Source: Hydrogenobacter hydrogenophilus (GTDB taxonomy: Bacteria; Aquificota; Aquificia; Aquificales; Aquificaceae). From it: a DNA stretch of 64,000 nt. This document shows, in pieces, positions 25,246-35,145 of this stretch (the stretch's first letter is position 1; every line of letters starts with the position of its first letter). The translations under genes and the position numbers were made by a program. A model generated the notes under the pieces. It had not been told where the DNA came from. It worked only from the letters and a program-made list of their open reading frames with translations, and ran no database searches. The stretch is taken from assembly GCF_900215655.1 (NCBI RefSeq), contig NZ_OBEN01000003.1:1-64000 (forward strand). The letters run 5' to 3'.

Positions 25246-27171
25246 TTAAAGCCCCGCTTCTTCAGGTGAGGAGTGTTTTATGCAAGTTTTTCCTTCACAC
25301 ACTAAGAGGCCATCTATTTCTTTCTTGAGAACCACCTTAAAGGGTCTAAAGGCACGAAGAGCTCTTTCAAAATGTTCTGAGGTCTCTACCTTAAAAATGC
25401 CTTTCAGAAAAGCGTACAAGCTAAGAAGGTAGGAGTGAGATGCCATAGGGATTTCTCTGATGAATTTGGAAAAAGCCATCAAGTTCTTTTCCGCAAGCTC
25501 TCCGTATTTGGTATCACCAAGTATTGCCTCAAGTAGCATAAGCACATAAGGTGCGGTGCCATTTGCTGATTGTGTAGGTGTGTCCTGCAGAGGTTTGGTT
25601 TTAACTTCAAGAAGTCCTTCTCCGCCTTTTTGTCTATCAAAAAATCCCCATCCTTGCTCATCCCAAAAGAGCTCTATGGCTCTGTCTATAAGTTCCTTAG
25701 ATGCCTGCAAATAGGTGGCTTCTTGGGTTAATTCAAAAAGGGATAAAAGCCCATAGGACAGAAAAATATAGTCCTCAGAGTAGCCTTCCACATTCTCTGC
25801 GTGCCAAAGCTGACCTTCTTGGTATCTTTCCTTTAGCAATCTGTTTGCAGTTTTTTTAGCCATATTCAGAGCCCAACTATCTCCAAAAACTTTATAGTAC
25901 ACGCACAGAGCGTCTATCATAAGTCCGTTCCAGTTGGTGTAAATGGTTTTGTCCACATAAGGCATCTCTCTATTTTCTCTGTAGCGAAGGAGCTTTGTTT
26001 TCAAGCTTTTGATAACATCTTTGACCTTTTCTTCGGACACATTTAAGGCTTTTGCCACTTGCTCTGGTCTTAGGTTCATGTAGAGCACCATCTTACCTGA
26101 ATGCATACTCCGAGTTCCAAAGTGTAGCCTCGCTATTTTGAGCTCTTCTGGGTCTAAGATGGATTCCAGTTCTTGATCAGTAAAGGTATAGTATCCGCCT
26201 TCATCCAAAATTCCTATATCTGCATCCTGAGAAGCATAAAACCCACCCTCTGGGTCTGAACCGTACCTTTTGTAATACTCTACTATTCCTTCCGCAATGT
26301 ATCTGTATAGGTCATCTCCAAAGACTTGGTAAGCTAAAGAATACAGCCTCAAAAGTTCTGCGTTATCGTACAACATCTTTTCAAAGTGGGGTATGTGCCA
26401 ATCATCGTCCGTGGAGTATCGGAAAAAACCTCCCAGCAGATGATCATAAACACCACCCTTTGCCATGGCTTCCAAGGATACACTTAAGGCTCTTTTGACC
26501 AGCTCCTCTTTAGTAAAGTAATGGTGGTATAGGAGGAGTTCAAAAGCTTTAGCGTGGTGAAACTTGGGAGCATTACCTATACCACCCTTTTGGTAGTCTA
26601 TAGATGAAAGTAGAGCACCCATACCTCTTATGAGAAGGTCCTCGTCCAAAAAGTCTTTAAAATTTGTAGAACTAAAAGCCTGAAGCTCTCTAAAGATATG
26701 CTCTGCTGATCTTACGATCCTATCCCTGTCCTCCTTCCAAAGCTGAGCTATTCTTAAAAGCAGGGACTTAAAGCCAGGCCTTCCCCAACGGTCTTCGGGT
26801 GGGAAGTAGGTACCGCCAAAGAAAGCTTTACCTTCTGGTGTGAGAAATACCGTCAGGGGCCAACCGCCAGCACCAGTTAGAGCTACAACTACTTCCTGAT
26901 ACCTTCTATCTATATCTGGCCTTTCATCTCTGTCAACCTTTATGGCTACAAAGTGCTCGTTTATTATCTGGGCTATCTGAGGGTTTTCAAAGCTTTCCTT
27001 TGCCATCACATGACACCAATGACACCAAACACCACCTATGGAGAGCAGTATAGGTTTGTCCTCTCTTTTGGCTTTCTCAAAAGCCTCTTGGCACCACTCG
27101 TACCAATCCACAGGCTGATGTGCTGACTTTCTAAGGTATGGACTTTTGGCATTTACTAATCTGTTAGGCAT
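25246..27171 (-). CDS. YyaL-like thioredoxin-domain protein (DUF255)
   Basis: A 641-residue protein of the YyaL/SPATA20 family. The N-terminal ~160 residues are a DUF255 thioredoxin-like domain starting [20 protein letters not shown] with the [11 protein letters not shown] redox motif; the rest is an (alpha/alpha) barrel related to sugar epimerases ([37 protein letters not shown]). The family is very widespread, but its biochemical function is not established. It is cytoplasmic, with no signal peptide, and lies directly before znuA on the same strand. Confidence 0.92.
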   Translation of the reverse strand: MPNRLVNAKSPYLRKSAHQPVDWYEWCQEAFEKAKREDKPILLSIGGVWCHWCHVMAKESFENPQIAQIINEHFVAIKVDRDERPDIDRRYQEVVVALTGAGGWPLTVFLTPEGKAFFGGTYFPPEDRWGRPGFKSLLLRIAQLWKEDRDRIVRSAEHIFRELQAFSSTNFKDFLDEDLLIRGMGALLSSIDYQKGGIGNAPKFHHAKAFELLLYHHYFTKEELVKRALSVSLEAMAKGGVYDHLLGGFFRYSTDDDWHIPHFEKMLYDNAELLRLYSLAYQVFGDDLYRYIAEGIVEYYKRYGSDPEGGFYASQDADIGILDEGGYYTFTDQELESILDPEELKIARLHFGTRSMHSGKMVLYMNLRPEQVAKALNVSEEKVKDVIKSLKTKLLRYRENREMPYVDKTIYTNWNGLMIDALCVYYKVFGDSWALNMAKKTANRLLKERYQEGQLWHAENVEGYSEDYIFLSYGLLSLFELTQEATYLQASKELIDRAIELFWDEQGWGFFDRQKGGEGLLEVKTKPLQDTPTQSANGTAPYVLMLLEAILGDTKYGELAEKNLMAFSKFIREIPMASHSYLLSLYAFLKGIFKVETSEHFERALRAFRPFKVVLKKEIDGLLVCEGKTCIKHSSPEEAGL

Positions 27172-27198
27172 AATCTAATAAGTTAGGCAAATTAGTTT

Positions 27199-27666
27199 TC
27201 ACTGCATGAGGTAATCAAAGTTCACTTTTAAGACATTTCCCTTGTCATCTTTTATGTACACATTGATAGAGTATAAGCCTTTATCTGACATTTGGAACCA
27301 TCCACCGTAGTTGTCTCCGTACTGATGGGGGTATTTGGTAAGGGGTTTCCTCTCCGCTCTTAGCAGAGGAGATCTAACTTCCGCTTCAACAGTATAGTTA
27401 GACAAGTACTTAATGCTACCCTTTTCCTCCCTCCACAAGGCTACAGCAAGGTGGTGTGTATCGTAAGCCTTTGGCTCTCCATGACTTTTTACCAAAAGCT
27501 CATAAGCTCTCGGAAAGGCACTTTTTAACTCTTGAATACTCATCACACCTATGCTTACATTCATGTTAGTTAGTCTTTTGGTCAGAGGTGTTTTAAGTAT
27601 CTCATCCTCTTGAGCGTAAGCTAAAGATATAAGGAGAAAGATTAAGAGGAACCACTTTGTTCTCAT
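27199..27666 (-). CDS. Secreted protein of unknown function
   Basis: A 155-residue protein with a signal peptide (TKWFLLIFLLISLAYA, cleavage likely before QEDE). The mature part looks like a small beta-rich periplasmic domain (HLAVALWREEKGSIKYLSNY; GWFQMSDKGLYSINVYIKD). It has no cysteine in the mature region and no recognised cofactor motif. It has its own promoter and a strong AGGAGG site 27667-27682. I do not recognise it. Confidence 0.65.
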   Translation of the reverse strand: MRTKWFLLIFLLISLAYAQEDEILKTPLTKRLTNMNVSIGVMSIQELKSAFPRAYELLVKSHGEPKAYDTHHLAVALWREEKGSIKYLSNYTVEAEVRSPLLRAERKPLTKYPHQYGDNYGGWFQMSDKGLYSINVYIKDDKGNVLKVNFDYLMQ

Positions 27667-27689
27667 CTCTCCACCTCCTACACCTTACT

Positions 27690-27718
27690 AATATACTCAA
27701 CAAACATTTTTAATGCAA
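27690..27718 (-). promoter_or_regulatory. Sigma-70-type promoter of the secreted protein gene
   Basis: On the minus strand TTGCAT (27718-27713) and TATATT (27695-27690) are separated by exactly 17 bp. This is a good housekeeping promoter placed ~24 nt before the start codon, with AGGAGG between. Confidence 0.6.
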
Positions 27719-27785
27719 TTAGAACTTTATTCCTTTTGTATAAGCGTGCCTTATATAAACTTTTTCTGAACTGATAAATTTGTGT

Positions 27786-27791
27786 TATAAT
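27786..27791 (+). promoter_or_regulatory. -10 element of atpB, nearly leaderless
   Basis: A perfect TATAAT lies 9 nt upstream of the atpB start at 27801; the -35 (TTTCTG at 27763-27768, 17-bp spacing) is weak. Transcription would begin only a few bases before the ATG, so the mRNA would be almost leaderless. Confidence 0.5.
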
Positions 27792-27800
27792 GATGGTGTT

Positions 27801-28445
27801 ATGGAGCATGTTTACCTTGGTATAGTTGCTATGGTGATATCGCTTGGGCTTATCTTGTTTGCAGGCAAGCCTTCAATAAGGCCTACAAAGTTTCAGGCTC
27901 TATGGGAAGGATACTTGAGATTTGTAAGAAACATGCTTCTTGAAAATGCTGGACAGGAAGGATTAAGGTACACACCTTTCATTGCCAGCATAGGGCTTTT
28001 TGTGTTTTTCTCCAACCTTTTAGGCATGGTGCCAGGACTTGAAGCTCCAACCGCTAATGTGAACACGAACTTAGCTTTAGCTCTGTGCGTTTTCCTACTT
28101 TATAACTTTGAGGGTTTTAGACTGCATGGGATAGGATACCTCAAACACTTCATGGGACCTAATCCTTACCTTGCACCCGTTTTTTTCCTTATAGAGATCA
28201 TCTCTCACCTTGCCAGACCCATAACCCTTACTCTGAGGCTTTTTGCTAACATGAAGGGTGGAGCTCTGTTGCTTTTGGTACTTGTTAGCCTTGTGATAAA
28301 AAACCCCTTTACCATGGCTGTATCACCTTTGCTACTTTTGTTTATCATAGCCATAAAGTTCTTGGCGATTTTTATACAGTCTTATATATTCATGATACTT
28401 TCTGTAGTTTATCTTTCTGGTGCAGTTTCTCATGAGGGACACTGA
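27801..28445 (+). CDS. atpB: ATP synthase F0 subunit a
   Basis: A 214-residue polytopic protein with the family segments PFIASIGLFVFFSNLLGMVP and the conserved Arg in LTLRLFANMKGG, which drives rotation of the c-ring by proton transfer. The frame extends to a TTG at 27780, but ATG at 27801 gives the normal N-terminus and lies beyond the -10 box. It is followed by atpE; no F1 or b-subunit genes are here, in line with the scattered ATP synthase genes of Aquificales. Confidence 0.95.
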   Translation: MEHVYLGIVAMVISLGLILFAGKPSIRPTKFQALWEGYLRFVRNMLLENAGQEGLRYTPFIASIGLFVFFSNLLGMVPGLEAPTANVNTNLALALCVFLLYNFEGFRLHGIGYLKHFMGPNPYLAPVFFLIEIISHLARPITLTLRLFANMKGGALLLLVLVSLVIKNPFTMAVSPLLLLFIIAIKFLAIFIQSYIFMILSVVYLSGAVSHEGH

Positions 28446-28462
28446 CATGAAAAACTCAGTAG

Positions 28463-28783
<321 letters not shown>

Positions 28784-28794
28784 GGAGTTTATAG

Positions 28795-28938
28795 ATGGCA
28801 ACTCAAAGGAACATAACAAGAATATCTAATCTCAAAAGAAAGCGCAAGAGCGGATTTCTCGCAAGGATGTCCACCAAAAGCGGAAGGAAGATAATAAAAA
28901 GAAGAAGGCAGAAAGGTAGAAAGAGACTTGCCCCTTGA
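28795..28938 (+). CDS. rpmH: Ribosomal protein bL34
   Basis: A 47-residue, strongly basic protein: [20 protein letters not shown] then [21 protein letters not shown], the L34 pattern. GAGGAG overlapping the atpE stop gives a ribosome-binding site ~7 nt before the ATG. It is followed directly by yidD with a 4-nt overlap; rnpA, which normally sits between rpmH and yidD, is missing. Confidence 0.93.
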   Translation: MATQRNITRISNLKRKRKSGFLARMSTKSGRKIIKRRRQKGRKRLAP

Positions 28939-29141
28939 GAAAAGCGTGTGTGTTGCTCTTAAGATTTTGGCAGGGGGTTATTTCCCCCCTTTACCCACCC
29001 TCTTGCAAGTATCATCCTACATGTTCAGAGTACGCTATCCTTGCTGTTGAAAAGTACGGCGTGCTAAAAGGGATGCTAAAGGCTCTCTGGAGAATCATAA
29101 GGTGTAATCCTTTTTCAAAGGGAGGTGTTGATTACCCTTGA
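28935..29141 (+). CDS. yidD: Membrane protein insertion efficiency factor YidD
   Basis: A 68-residue YidD with [24 protein letters not shown] and the distal [17 protein letters not shown], including the conserved cysteines. It is a membrane-associated helper of YidC-dependent insertion. It starts with TTG inside the rpmH stop (TTGA) and ends overlapping the yidC ATG by 1 nt, so the genes are translationally coupled. Confidence 0.92.
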   Translation: MRKACVLLLRFWQGVISPLYPPSCKYHPTCSEYAILAVEKYGVLKGMLKALWRIIRCNPFSKGGVDYP

Positions 29142-30640
29142 TGGAGAAAGATCATATAGACTTCAAAAGGCTTTTTATCCTAATGCTTGTCATAACTCTT
29201 TTTATGTTTGCCTTTGAGCTGTATACATACTACTTCTCACCCAAAGAGAACCCCACTACTCAGGTTAAGAAAGAAACGCCCCAAACTACCCTGCCCCAGC
29301 TTATGCTGGGAAGCACAAGGGAATCCCAAAAACCTGTAAATGTCCAGAGCTTTGATTTGGGACAGTACAGTATTTCTGTGGCTTTAGAAGGTGGCAAATT
29401 GGTGCGCATAGTGGACAAGAAGTACTCCTATGACCTTATCACTGATACAGAAAGGAAACTAAATGCTTACCCCCTTGAAATATACACGGGAAATCCAGAC
29501 ATAGACCAAAAGCTTAACTTTTCCCCCTACACGCTGACAAAGGATGGCAATACCATCACCATGACTTACTCAGACGGAAACATCAGTCTTACAAAGGAGC
29601 TTACCTACGAGAAGGGATACTTTAGACTGCGCGTAGTTTCAAAAAACTTACCTTCTACCCTCTATGTACTTGTAGGAAGCCACCCTAAGGGAGATGAGTT
29701 TTATACTCATTCTGGACCCATTGTGAGTATCCAAGATCGCATAGAGAGGATAGACATAGGAAACATAAAGGGAAGGGAGGTAATAACTGGGGATATAAGA
29801 TTTGCAGGAGAGGAAAGCAGGTACTACTTTAAGGGTTTTGTAGGGAAGATAAGCTCTGTGGTGATATACCGAGTGGAGGATAACAGCACTCTGACCCTTG
29901 TTGAGGCAAACAGCCCCCTTATCTTCTACGCAGGTGCCAAGGAATATTCAAGACTAAAGCAGATAGGCCTTTCGGATGTTATAGACTACGGAACGCTAAA
30001 GCTTTTAGTCAAGCCCCTGTTTATCTTTATGTATTGGATATATGAACACCTTCATTCTTGGGTGTTTTCCATATTGGCACTTACTTTAATTGTCAGGCTT
30101 TTCATGTTCCCTCTCACTTACAAAAGCAGTCTTTCTATGATGAAGCTTTCAGAACTTGCACCTAAAATGCAAGAGATAAAGGAAAGGTATAAGGACGATC
30201 CTGTCAAGATGCAAGAGGAGATCATGAAGCTTTACTCTCAAGTGGGTTTTAACCCCATGTCAGGCTGTCTTCCCATGATCCTTCAGATACCTGTCTTCTT
30301 TGCCCTTTACAAGGTGCTTACCATAACAGCGGACCTTCAGCTTGCATCTATGCTCTGGATACCCAGCTTAGCGCAAAAAGATCCCTATTACATACTGCCA
30401 ATACTGATGGGTTTTACTATGATAGCCCAGCAGTTTATAAGCCCAAATCCTGACAAAGCGCAGAACTTTATGATGTATGTATCTTCCATAGCCTTTACCT
30501 TCCTGTTTGCTAACTTTCCCGCTGGTCTTGTGCTCTACTGGACCTTCAACAACATACTTAATATTTTCCAAAGCTATCTAATAAAAGAGGTGATCCTTAA
30601 AGATAAAAAGGAAAAGAAGAGCAAAAAGAAAGTTAAGTGA
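29141..30640 (+). CDS. yidC: Membrane protein insertase YidC
   Basis: A 499-residue YidC/Oxa1 insertase: N-terminal helix, a large periplasmic beta domain (~residues 40-275), then the conserved core with LIVRLFMFPLTYKSSLSMMK (hydrophilic-groove Arg), MSGCLPMILQIPVFFALYKV and a basic C-terminal tail KDKKEKKSKKKVK that can contact the ribosome. GGAGGTG at 29121-29127 lies inside yidD. It ends 1 nt before the convergent selD stop. Confidence 0.96.
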   Translation: MEKDHIDFKRLFILMLVITLFMFAFELYTYYFSPKENPTTQVKKETPQTTLPQLMLGSTRESQKPVNVQSFDLGQYSISVALEGGKLVRIVDKKYSYDLITDTERKLNAYPLEIYTGNPDIDQKLNFSPYTLTKDGNTITMTYSDGNISLTKELTYEKGYFRLRVVSKNLPSTLYVLVGSHPKGDEFYTHSGPIVSIQDRIERIDIGNIKGREVITGDIRFAGEESRYYFKGFVGKISSVVIYRVEDNSTLTLVEANSPLIFYAGAKEYSRLKQIGLSDVIDYGTLKLLVKPLFIFMYWIYEHLHSWVFSILALTLIVRLFMFPLTYKSSLSMMKLSELAPKMQEIKERYKDDPVKMQEEIMKLYSQVGFNPMSGCLPMILQIPVFFALYKVLTITADLQLASMLWIPSLAQKDPYYILPILMGFTMIAQQFISPNPDKAQNFMMYVSSIAFTFLFANFPAGLVLYWTFNNILNIFQSYLIKEVILKDKKEKKSKKKVK

Positions 30641-30641
30641 T

Positions 30642-31658
30642 TCACTTCGTAAGCCTGATACCCGTGCCTTCTTCCACCTCTCCTATTATCCAAACATTTG
30701 TACCCAGTGCTTGCGCCCCTTTTTCCACAAAAGGTAGCGCATCTTTTGGGAATGTAAAGAGCAATCCACCAGAAGTATTTGGGTCTGAAAGGAGTAGAAC
30801 CTGCCACCATTGGAGTCCTTCGTTAATCAGGTGCTCTTTTACAAAGTTGTAGTTATCCACAGCACCTTTTGGGTGTATCTTTTGCTTTACAAAAAATACG
30901 GATTCTTCGTATACGGGAACTTGGGAGAACCTTATGGACAATCTAACTTCTGACTTTCTGGCTATATTGTAAGCGTGTCCCATAAGTCCAAAGCCTGTAA
31001 TATCTGTGCAGGAAGTAGCACCAAGTCTCTTTGCAAGCGCGCTCGCTTTGTCGTTGAGCAGTAGCATGTTTTCTATGGCTGGCTTTATGTCCTTTTCGCT
31101 TATCTTTCCTTCTTTTATGGCTTTTGTGAGTATGCCAACACCCACTGGTTTGGTGATTGCCACTAGATCTCCTACCTTTGCACCTTTCTGAGATAGATAC
31201 TTACCATCAGGACACACACCCATCACCGCAAGACCGAATTTGGGTTCTTTGTCATCTATTGTGTGTCCGCCCAGAAGAACTGTTTTTGCCTCTCTGAGTT
31301 TGTCAGCGCATCCTTTCATAACCTCTTTAAGCATACTCACATCCATATCGCAGTTGTTAAAGCCCACTATGGCAAGAGCGTTCAGAGGCACACCTCCCAT
31401 GGCGTACACATCGCTTAAAGAATTTGCTGTGGATATAGCTCCCCAAAGGTATGGATCGTTAACCACGGGAGTTATAAGATCTACGGTATGGATAAATACA
31501 CTTTCATTGTATAGATATACTCCCGCATCATCACCAATACCCAAAAGGGTGCGTTCATCGTAATAAAAGTTCAACCCACTAATAAGATGTTCCAGGTCCG
31601 CCGGACCTACCTTTGCAGCTCAACCGGAAGCCCTAACAAGCTTTAAAAGTTCCACCAT
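30642..31658 (-). CDS. selD: Selenophosphate synthetase, itself a selenoprotein (in-frame TGA = Sec13)
   Basis: A 338-residue SelD making selenophosphate from selenide and ATP. A standard ORF call would start at residue ~30, but the frame continues upstream through one TGA (31622-31620) to ATG at 31658, giving [19 protein letters not shown], exactly the N-terminal catalytic segment where relatives have Cys or Sec followed three residues later by the essential Lys (here Lys16). A 15-nt hairpin follows the TGA at 11 nt. Downstream are [17 protein letters not shown] and [12 protein letters not shown]. There is no good Shine-Dalgarno; a hairpin lies 17 nt upstream of the ATG. It follows lysA on the same strand. 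Confidence 0.93.
31594..31608 (-). promoter_or_regulatory. SECIS-like hairpin of selD
   Basis: Perfect 6-bp stem AGGTCC/GGACCT with a GGC loop, starting 11 nt after the UGA, the same spacing as the SelB-binding hairpin of E. coli fdhF. It lies within the coding region, as bacterial SECIS elements do. Confidence 0.7.
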
Positions 31659-31674
31659 GGTATTAAGTTTAATC

Positions 31675-31689
31675 TCACCGGCACGGTGA
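31675..31689 (-). promoter_or_regulatory. Hairpin in the lysA-selD gap
   Basis: Perfect 6-bp arms TCACCG/CGGTGA with a 3-nt loop, in the 69-nt gap 17 nt before the selD start. The 3' arm GGTGAG is the only Shine-Dalgarno-like sequence of selD and is locked in the stem, though ~15 nt from the ATG. No T-run follows, so it is not a simple terminator. Confidence 0.5.
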
Positions 31690-31727
31690 TATCTTCTATA
31701 GTTTCAAAGAGTAGTGGTCAGAAACAT

Positions 31728-32978
31728 TCAAGAATTCAAAGAAAGTATGTAAGTGTAATCCTCCCTTTTTCTTATGACTCTGTATTTTCCTTCATCTACT
31801 AACAGCTCACAGGCTCTTGGTCTCACATTATAGTGAGAAGACATGGCAAAACCGTAAGCTCCTGTAGACAGCACCGCTAAGTAATCACCCCTTCCTACTT
31901 CTGGCAGTTCTCTGTCTAAAGCTAAGAAGTCCCCCGTTTCACATATGGGACCCACTACATCCGTTTTTATATAACGCCCATCTCTTTTTTCAACAGGCAC
32001 AATGTGATGGTAAGCATCATAAATAGCTGGTCTTATAAGGTCATTCATGCCTGCATCTACTATAACAAAGTGTTTATGTCCTTTGTCCTTTAAGAATTCT
32101 ACACGAGTTATCAAAACACCTGAGTTTCCTACTATGGATCTTCCCGGCTCAAGAATTAGCTTTGCCTTCACATCTTTTAAGATGGGACTTATTGCTTCTG
32201 CTAAATCACTGGGTTCAGGATTTGATTGTTCGGGTTTATACTTTATACCCAAGCCTCCTCCTATGTCTAAGTATCTTATGTCAAAGCCACTTTTTATGAG
32301 GTAATGGTAAAGCTCAACTATCTTTTCCACAGCTTCTATGTAGGGTGATACATCAAGTATCTGGGAGCCTATATGACAGTGTATGCCTACAACTTCAAGG
32401 TTCTTCAGATTTCTTGCATATTCGTACTCTTCCTTTGCTTGTTTTATATCCACGCCAAACTTGCTCTTTTTCATACCTGTGGATATGTAGGGATGCGTTT
32501 TTGGGTCCACATCGGGATTTACCCTTATGGCTATCCTTACCTTTTTGCCCATACGCTCTGCTATTTGATCAAGCACTTCTAATTCCATACGAGATTCCAC
32601 ATTGAACATGAGTATGTCCGAACTTATAGCGTACTCTATCTCTTTTGGAGTTTTCCCTACACCAGCGTAAACTATTTTCTTAGGGTCTACACCAGCTTGG
32701 AGTGAGGCATAGAGCTCACCACCAGAGACTATGTCCGCTCCCGCACCTTCTTCCTTCACAAGCTTTATGATTTGGGGATTGAAGTTAGCCTTTACAGCGT
32801 AGCATATAAGAGCAGTGGGAAAGGCTTTTCTGTATGCCCTTACTCTATCTCTTATGTAAGAGGCGCTGTAAACATACAGGGGGGTACCAAATTCCTCTGC
32901 TAAAGCCTTTAGGGATACTCCATCAAGATAAAGCTCTCCGTTCCTGTATTCAAGATACTTGTTGTAATCCTTAAGCAT
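31728..32978 (-). CDS. lysA: Diaminopimelate decarboxylase
   Basis: A 416-residue fold-III PLP enzyme making lysine from meso-diaminopimelate. PLP Lys is in CYAVKANFN; HCHIGSQI, DIGGGLGIKY, the EPGRSIVGN phosphate site and the C-terminal CETGDFLA and GAYGFAMSSHYN (substrate Cys and Tyr) are all present. It lies between the activase-like gene and selD on the same strand. Confidence 0.96.
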   Translation of the reverse strand: MLKDYNKYLEYRNGELYLDGVSLKALAEEFGTPLYVYSASYIRDRVRAYRKAFPTALICYAVKANFNPQIIKLVKEEGAGADIVSGGELYASLQAGVDPKKIVYAGVGKTPKEIEYAISSDILMFNVESRMELEVLDQIAERMGKKVRIAIRVNPDVDPKTHPYISTGMKKSKFGVDIKQAKEEYEYARNLKNLEVVGIHCHIGSQILDVSPYIEAVEKIVELYHYLIKSGFDIRYLDIGGGLGIKYKPEQSNPEPSDLAEAISPILKDVKAKLILEPGRSIVGNSGVLITRVEFLKDKGHKHFVIVDAGMNDLIRPAIYDAYHHIVPVEKRDGRYIKTDVVGPICETGDFLALDRELPEVGRGDYLAVLSTGAYGFAMSSHYNVRPRACELLVDEGKYRVIRKREDYTYILSLNS

Positions 32979-32988
32979 GAGTAATTTA

Positions 32989-35142
32989 TTATAACACGCT
33001 TTTGAGCTTTCTGAAAGCGGACTTCCTAACTATTTGGGATATGTTGGGGAAATTCTTCTTTACTTTTTCCATCTGTTCTTTTACCACTTTTAGCTCTCTC
33101 TCGTCCTCTACAAGACCCTTAGGACAGGAGTTATTCACTATGAGCCTTACCCAGCCTTTTTCAAGGGGTACCTTACTCCAAGGTCTTCCCTCTCCTTCGG
33201 GTAGCTTCACATCTATAAAGGTCCTCTGACAGTTTATAGGACACCAGTGGCACACGGTATCCTGCGATGTGATGGCTCTGTATTCTATGTTCTGTATGGC
33301 TTCAAAACCTCTAAATTTGGTAGTTTTCTGTTTTTGCCAGATTTCCAAAGCTACCAAAGCAGACCCTATGGCTCCTGCTTCACCTGAGTAAGGGTGTACA
33401 TACACTTCTGCGTCGGGAACTTTTGACTTTATAAAGTCCACCTGAGCTTTAACTACCGCAAGGTTTTTATGGGTTCCACCCTGAAGTATGAACTTCTTTC
33501 CCACCTGAGAGAGGTTGTTTATGTTTCCCGCATATATCCATACATTCAAAGGCAGTACATGACACAGTCCTGCCAGTATTTCTTCTGCCTGCCAACCCTT
33601 TCTTTGCTGATTGACTATGTCGCTCTGAAGAAAAACACCACAACCCATGGTGAATGTAGGCATAGCTTTCGCCGAAAAAGCCTTTTGTGCTATCTCATTA
33701 AGGGGTATGTGGAACTTTTCCGCTACGCCCTGCAGGAAAGCTCCGTTTCCAGAAGAACACTGAGAGTTTAGCCTGAAATCCACCACAGAACCCTGCCTTA
33801 GTATCAGGATCTTAACATCCACGCCTCCTACATCGCATATACAGTCCGCATCAGGAAAAAAGTGAAGTCCAGCTGTTGCATGAGCCACAGTCTCTACAAT
33901 GGCTACATCTGCACCCAATATGTCTTTAAGCAAGTCCTTTCCATAACCAGTGATGCCAAGAGCAAGCACCTCTCCGTCTTCTAAGTATTCCTTTATCTGC
34001 CTGAATATCTCCTTTGCGTCCTCTATGGGATTGCCCTTGCTGAGACTGTAGCAAGAAAAAACTATCTCCTTTTCTGGTGTTATGCATACCGCCTTTGCAG
34101 TTGTAGAGCCAAAATCACAGCCCACAATCACTTTTTTTGCCTTCTTTGTTTTCACTCTGTTAGAAACTGCAGACCCGTACTTTTCTAAAAAAACTCTTAG
34201 TTCTTCCTGAGAGTTTACAAGCCCACGCTTTCCTTCTTTTAACTTCTCCTCATACTGTCCCTCTTTGACCCACCACTCTAACTTTTCCTTTCCCGTGTAA
34301 AGTCCGTCCTCTTCCTCCATGGCTGTATAGACACAGCCCAAGCACGCGTAATACAGGGAATTTTCTGGGACATACACGAGTCTTTCCATTTCTTCTTCTG
34401 AAAAGTCCCCAATGCCTCTTTCTCTCCATAATTCTCTGAGGTGATGTCGCCAAGCTTCCTGAAGGCCTTTAAAGAACAGGTTGGGACCCCCAAGAAGTAA
34501 TACTTCTGGAAGGGGTGTGTTGCCCTTTGTGAGCTGAGAGAGGTTTTGGTAAACTACCGCTTCAAAAAGAGAAGCTATTATCTCTTCTGTAGGAACACCA
34601 GCCTTTAGAAGGGAGTTTACATCCGCTTCAGCAAAGATACCACACTTGGAACTTATTTTGTGAAGGGTATAACCTTTATAACCCATACGCGACAGAAGGT
34701 CTTGAGGTATTCCTAACTTTCTTGCGGACTTCTCAATAAAACTACCTGTACCACCTGCACACACATTTTGCATGAACACCTGTCTGTTTCTCTTCCCATC
34801 ATCTTCTTTTATAAATATGGTCTTCATATCCTCACCACCTATCTCACTGACAAATCGTACCTTAGGGTGCAATCTTTCAACAGCTGTTGCTACCGCTACT
34901 ACCTCCTGAAGGAACTTACCACCTATTAGCTTTGCGATGAGTCCCGCTCCAGAACCCGTCAGATAAACCCTGTCCCTTCCTGCCTTTAAGCCAAAGGACT
35001 CTTCCAATTTTGTTAGAAACTCCAGCACCTTTTCTGCTTGCTTTGTGTTGTGCCTTTCGTAAGCTTTATCTAATATATTCCCACTGTCATCTGTAAGGAC
35101 ATACTTACAAGTTGTACTTCCCACATCTATGCCCAAAAACAT
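32989..35142 (-). CDS. Tandem BadF/HgdC-type ATPase activase of 2-hydroxyacyl-CoA dehydratase-like reductases
   Basis: A 717-residue protein with two ASKHA ATPase domains of the BcrAD/BadFG/HgdC family: the first starts FLGIDVGSTTCKYVL with VCAGGTGSFIEKSARKLGI and SSKCGIFAEADVNSL; the second (from ~residue 340) starts VGCDFGSTTAKAV with CDVGGVDVKIL and MGCGVFLQSDI. Cys pairs would hold an interdomain [4Fe-4S] cluster. A C-terminal segment has CHWCPINCQRTF and NNSCPKG. Such activases feed low-potential electrons to a partner, here presumably the 500-residue protein 3 nt upstream. In many bacteria all parts are one ~1400-residue polypeptide. The substrate is unknown. Confidence 0.85.
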   Translation of the reverse strand: MFLGIDVGSTTCKYVLTDDSGNILDKAYERHNTKQAEKVLEFLTKLEESFGLKAGRDRVYLTGSGAGLIAKLIGGKFLQEVVAVATAVERLHPKVRFVSEIGGEDMKTIFIKEDDGKRNRQVFMQNVCAGGTGSFIEKSARKLGIPQDLLSRMGYKGYTLHKISSKCGIFAEADVNSLLKAGVPTEEIIASLFEAVVYQNLSQLTKGNTPLPEVLLLGGPNLFFKGLQEAWRHHLRELWRERGIGDFSEEEMERLVYVPENSLYYACLGCVYTAMEEEDGLYTGKEKLEWWVKEGQYEEKLKEGKRGLVNSQEELRVFLEKYGSAVSNRVKTKKAKKVIVGCDFGSTTAKAVCITPEKEIVFSCYSLSKGNPIEDAKEIFRQIKEYLEDGEVLALGITGYGKDLLKDILGADVAIVETVAHATAGLHFFPDADCICDVGGVDVKILILRQGSVVDFRLNSQCSSGNGAFLQGVAEKFHIPLNEIAQKAFSAKAMPTFTMGCGVFLQSDIVNQQRKGWQAEEILAGLCHVLPLNVWIYAGNINNLSQVGKKFILQGGTHKNLAVVKAQVDFIKSKVPDAEVYVHPYSGEAGAIGSALVALEIWQKQKTTKFRGFEAIQNIEYRAITSQDTVCHWCPINCQRTFIDVKLPEGEGRPWSKVPLEKGWVRLIVNNSCPKGLVEDERELKVVKEQMEKVKKNFPNISQIVRKSAFRKLKSVL

Positions 35143-35145
35143 GTC

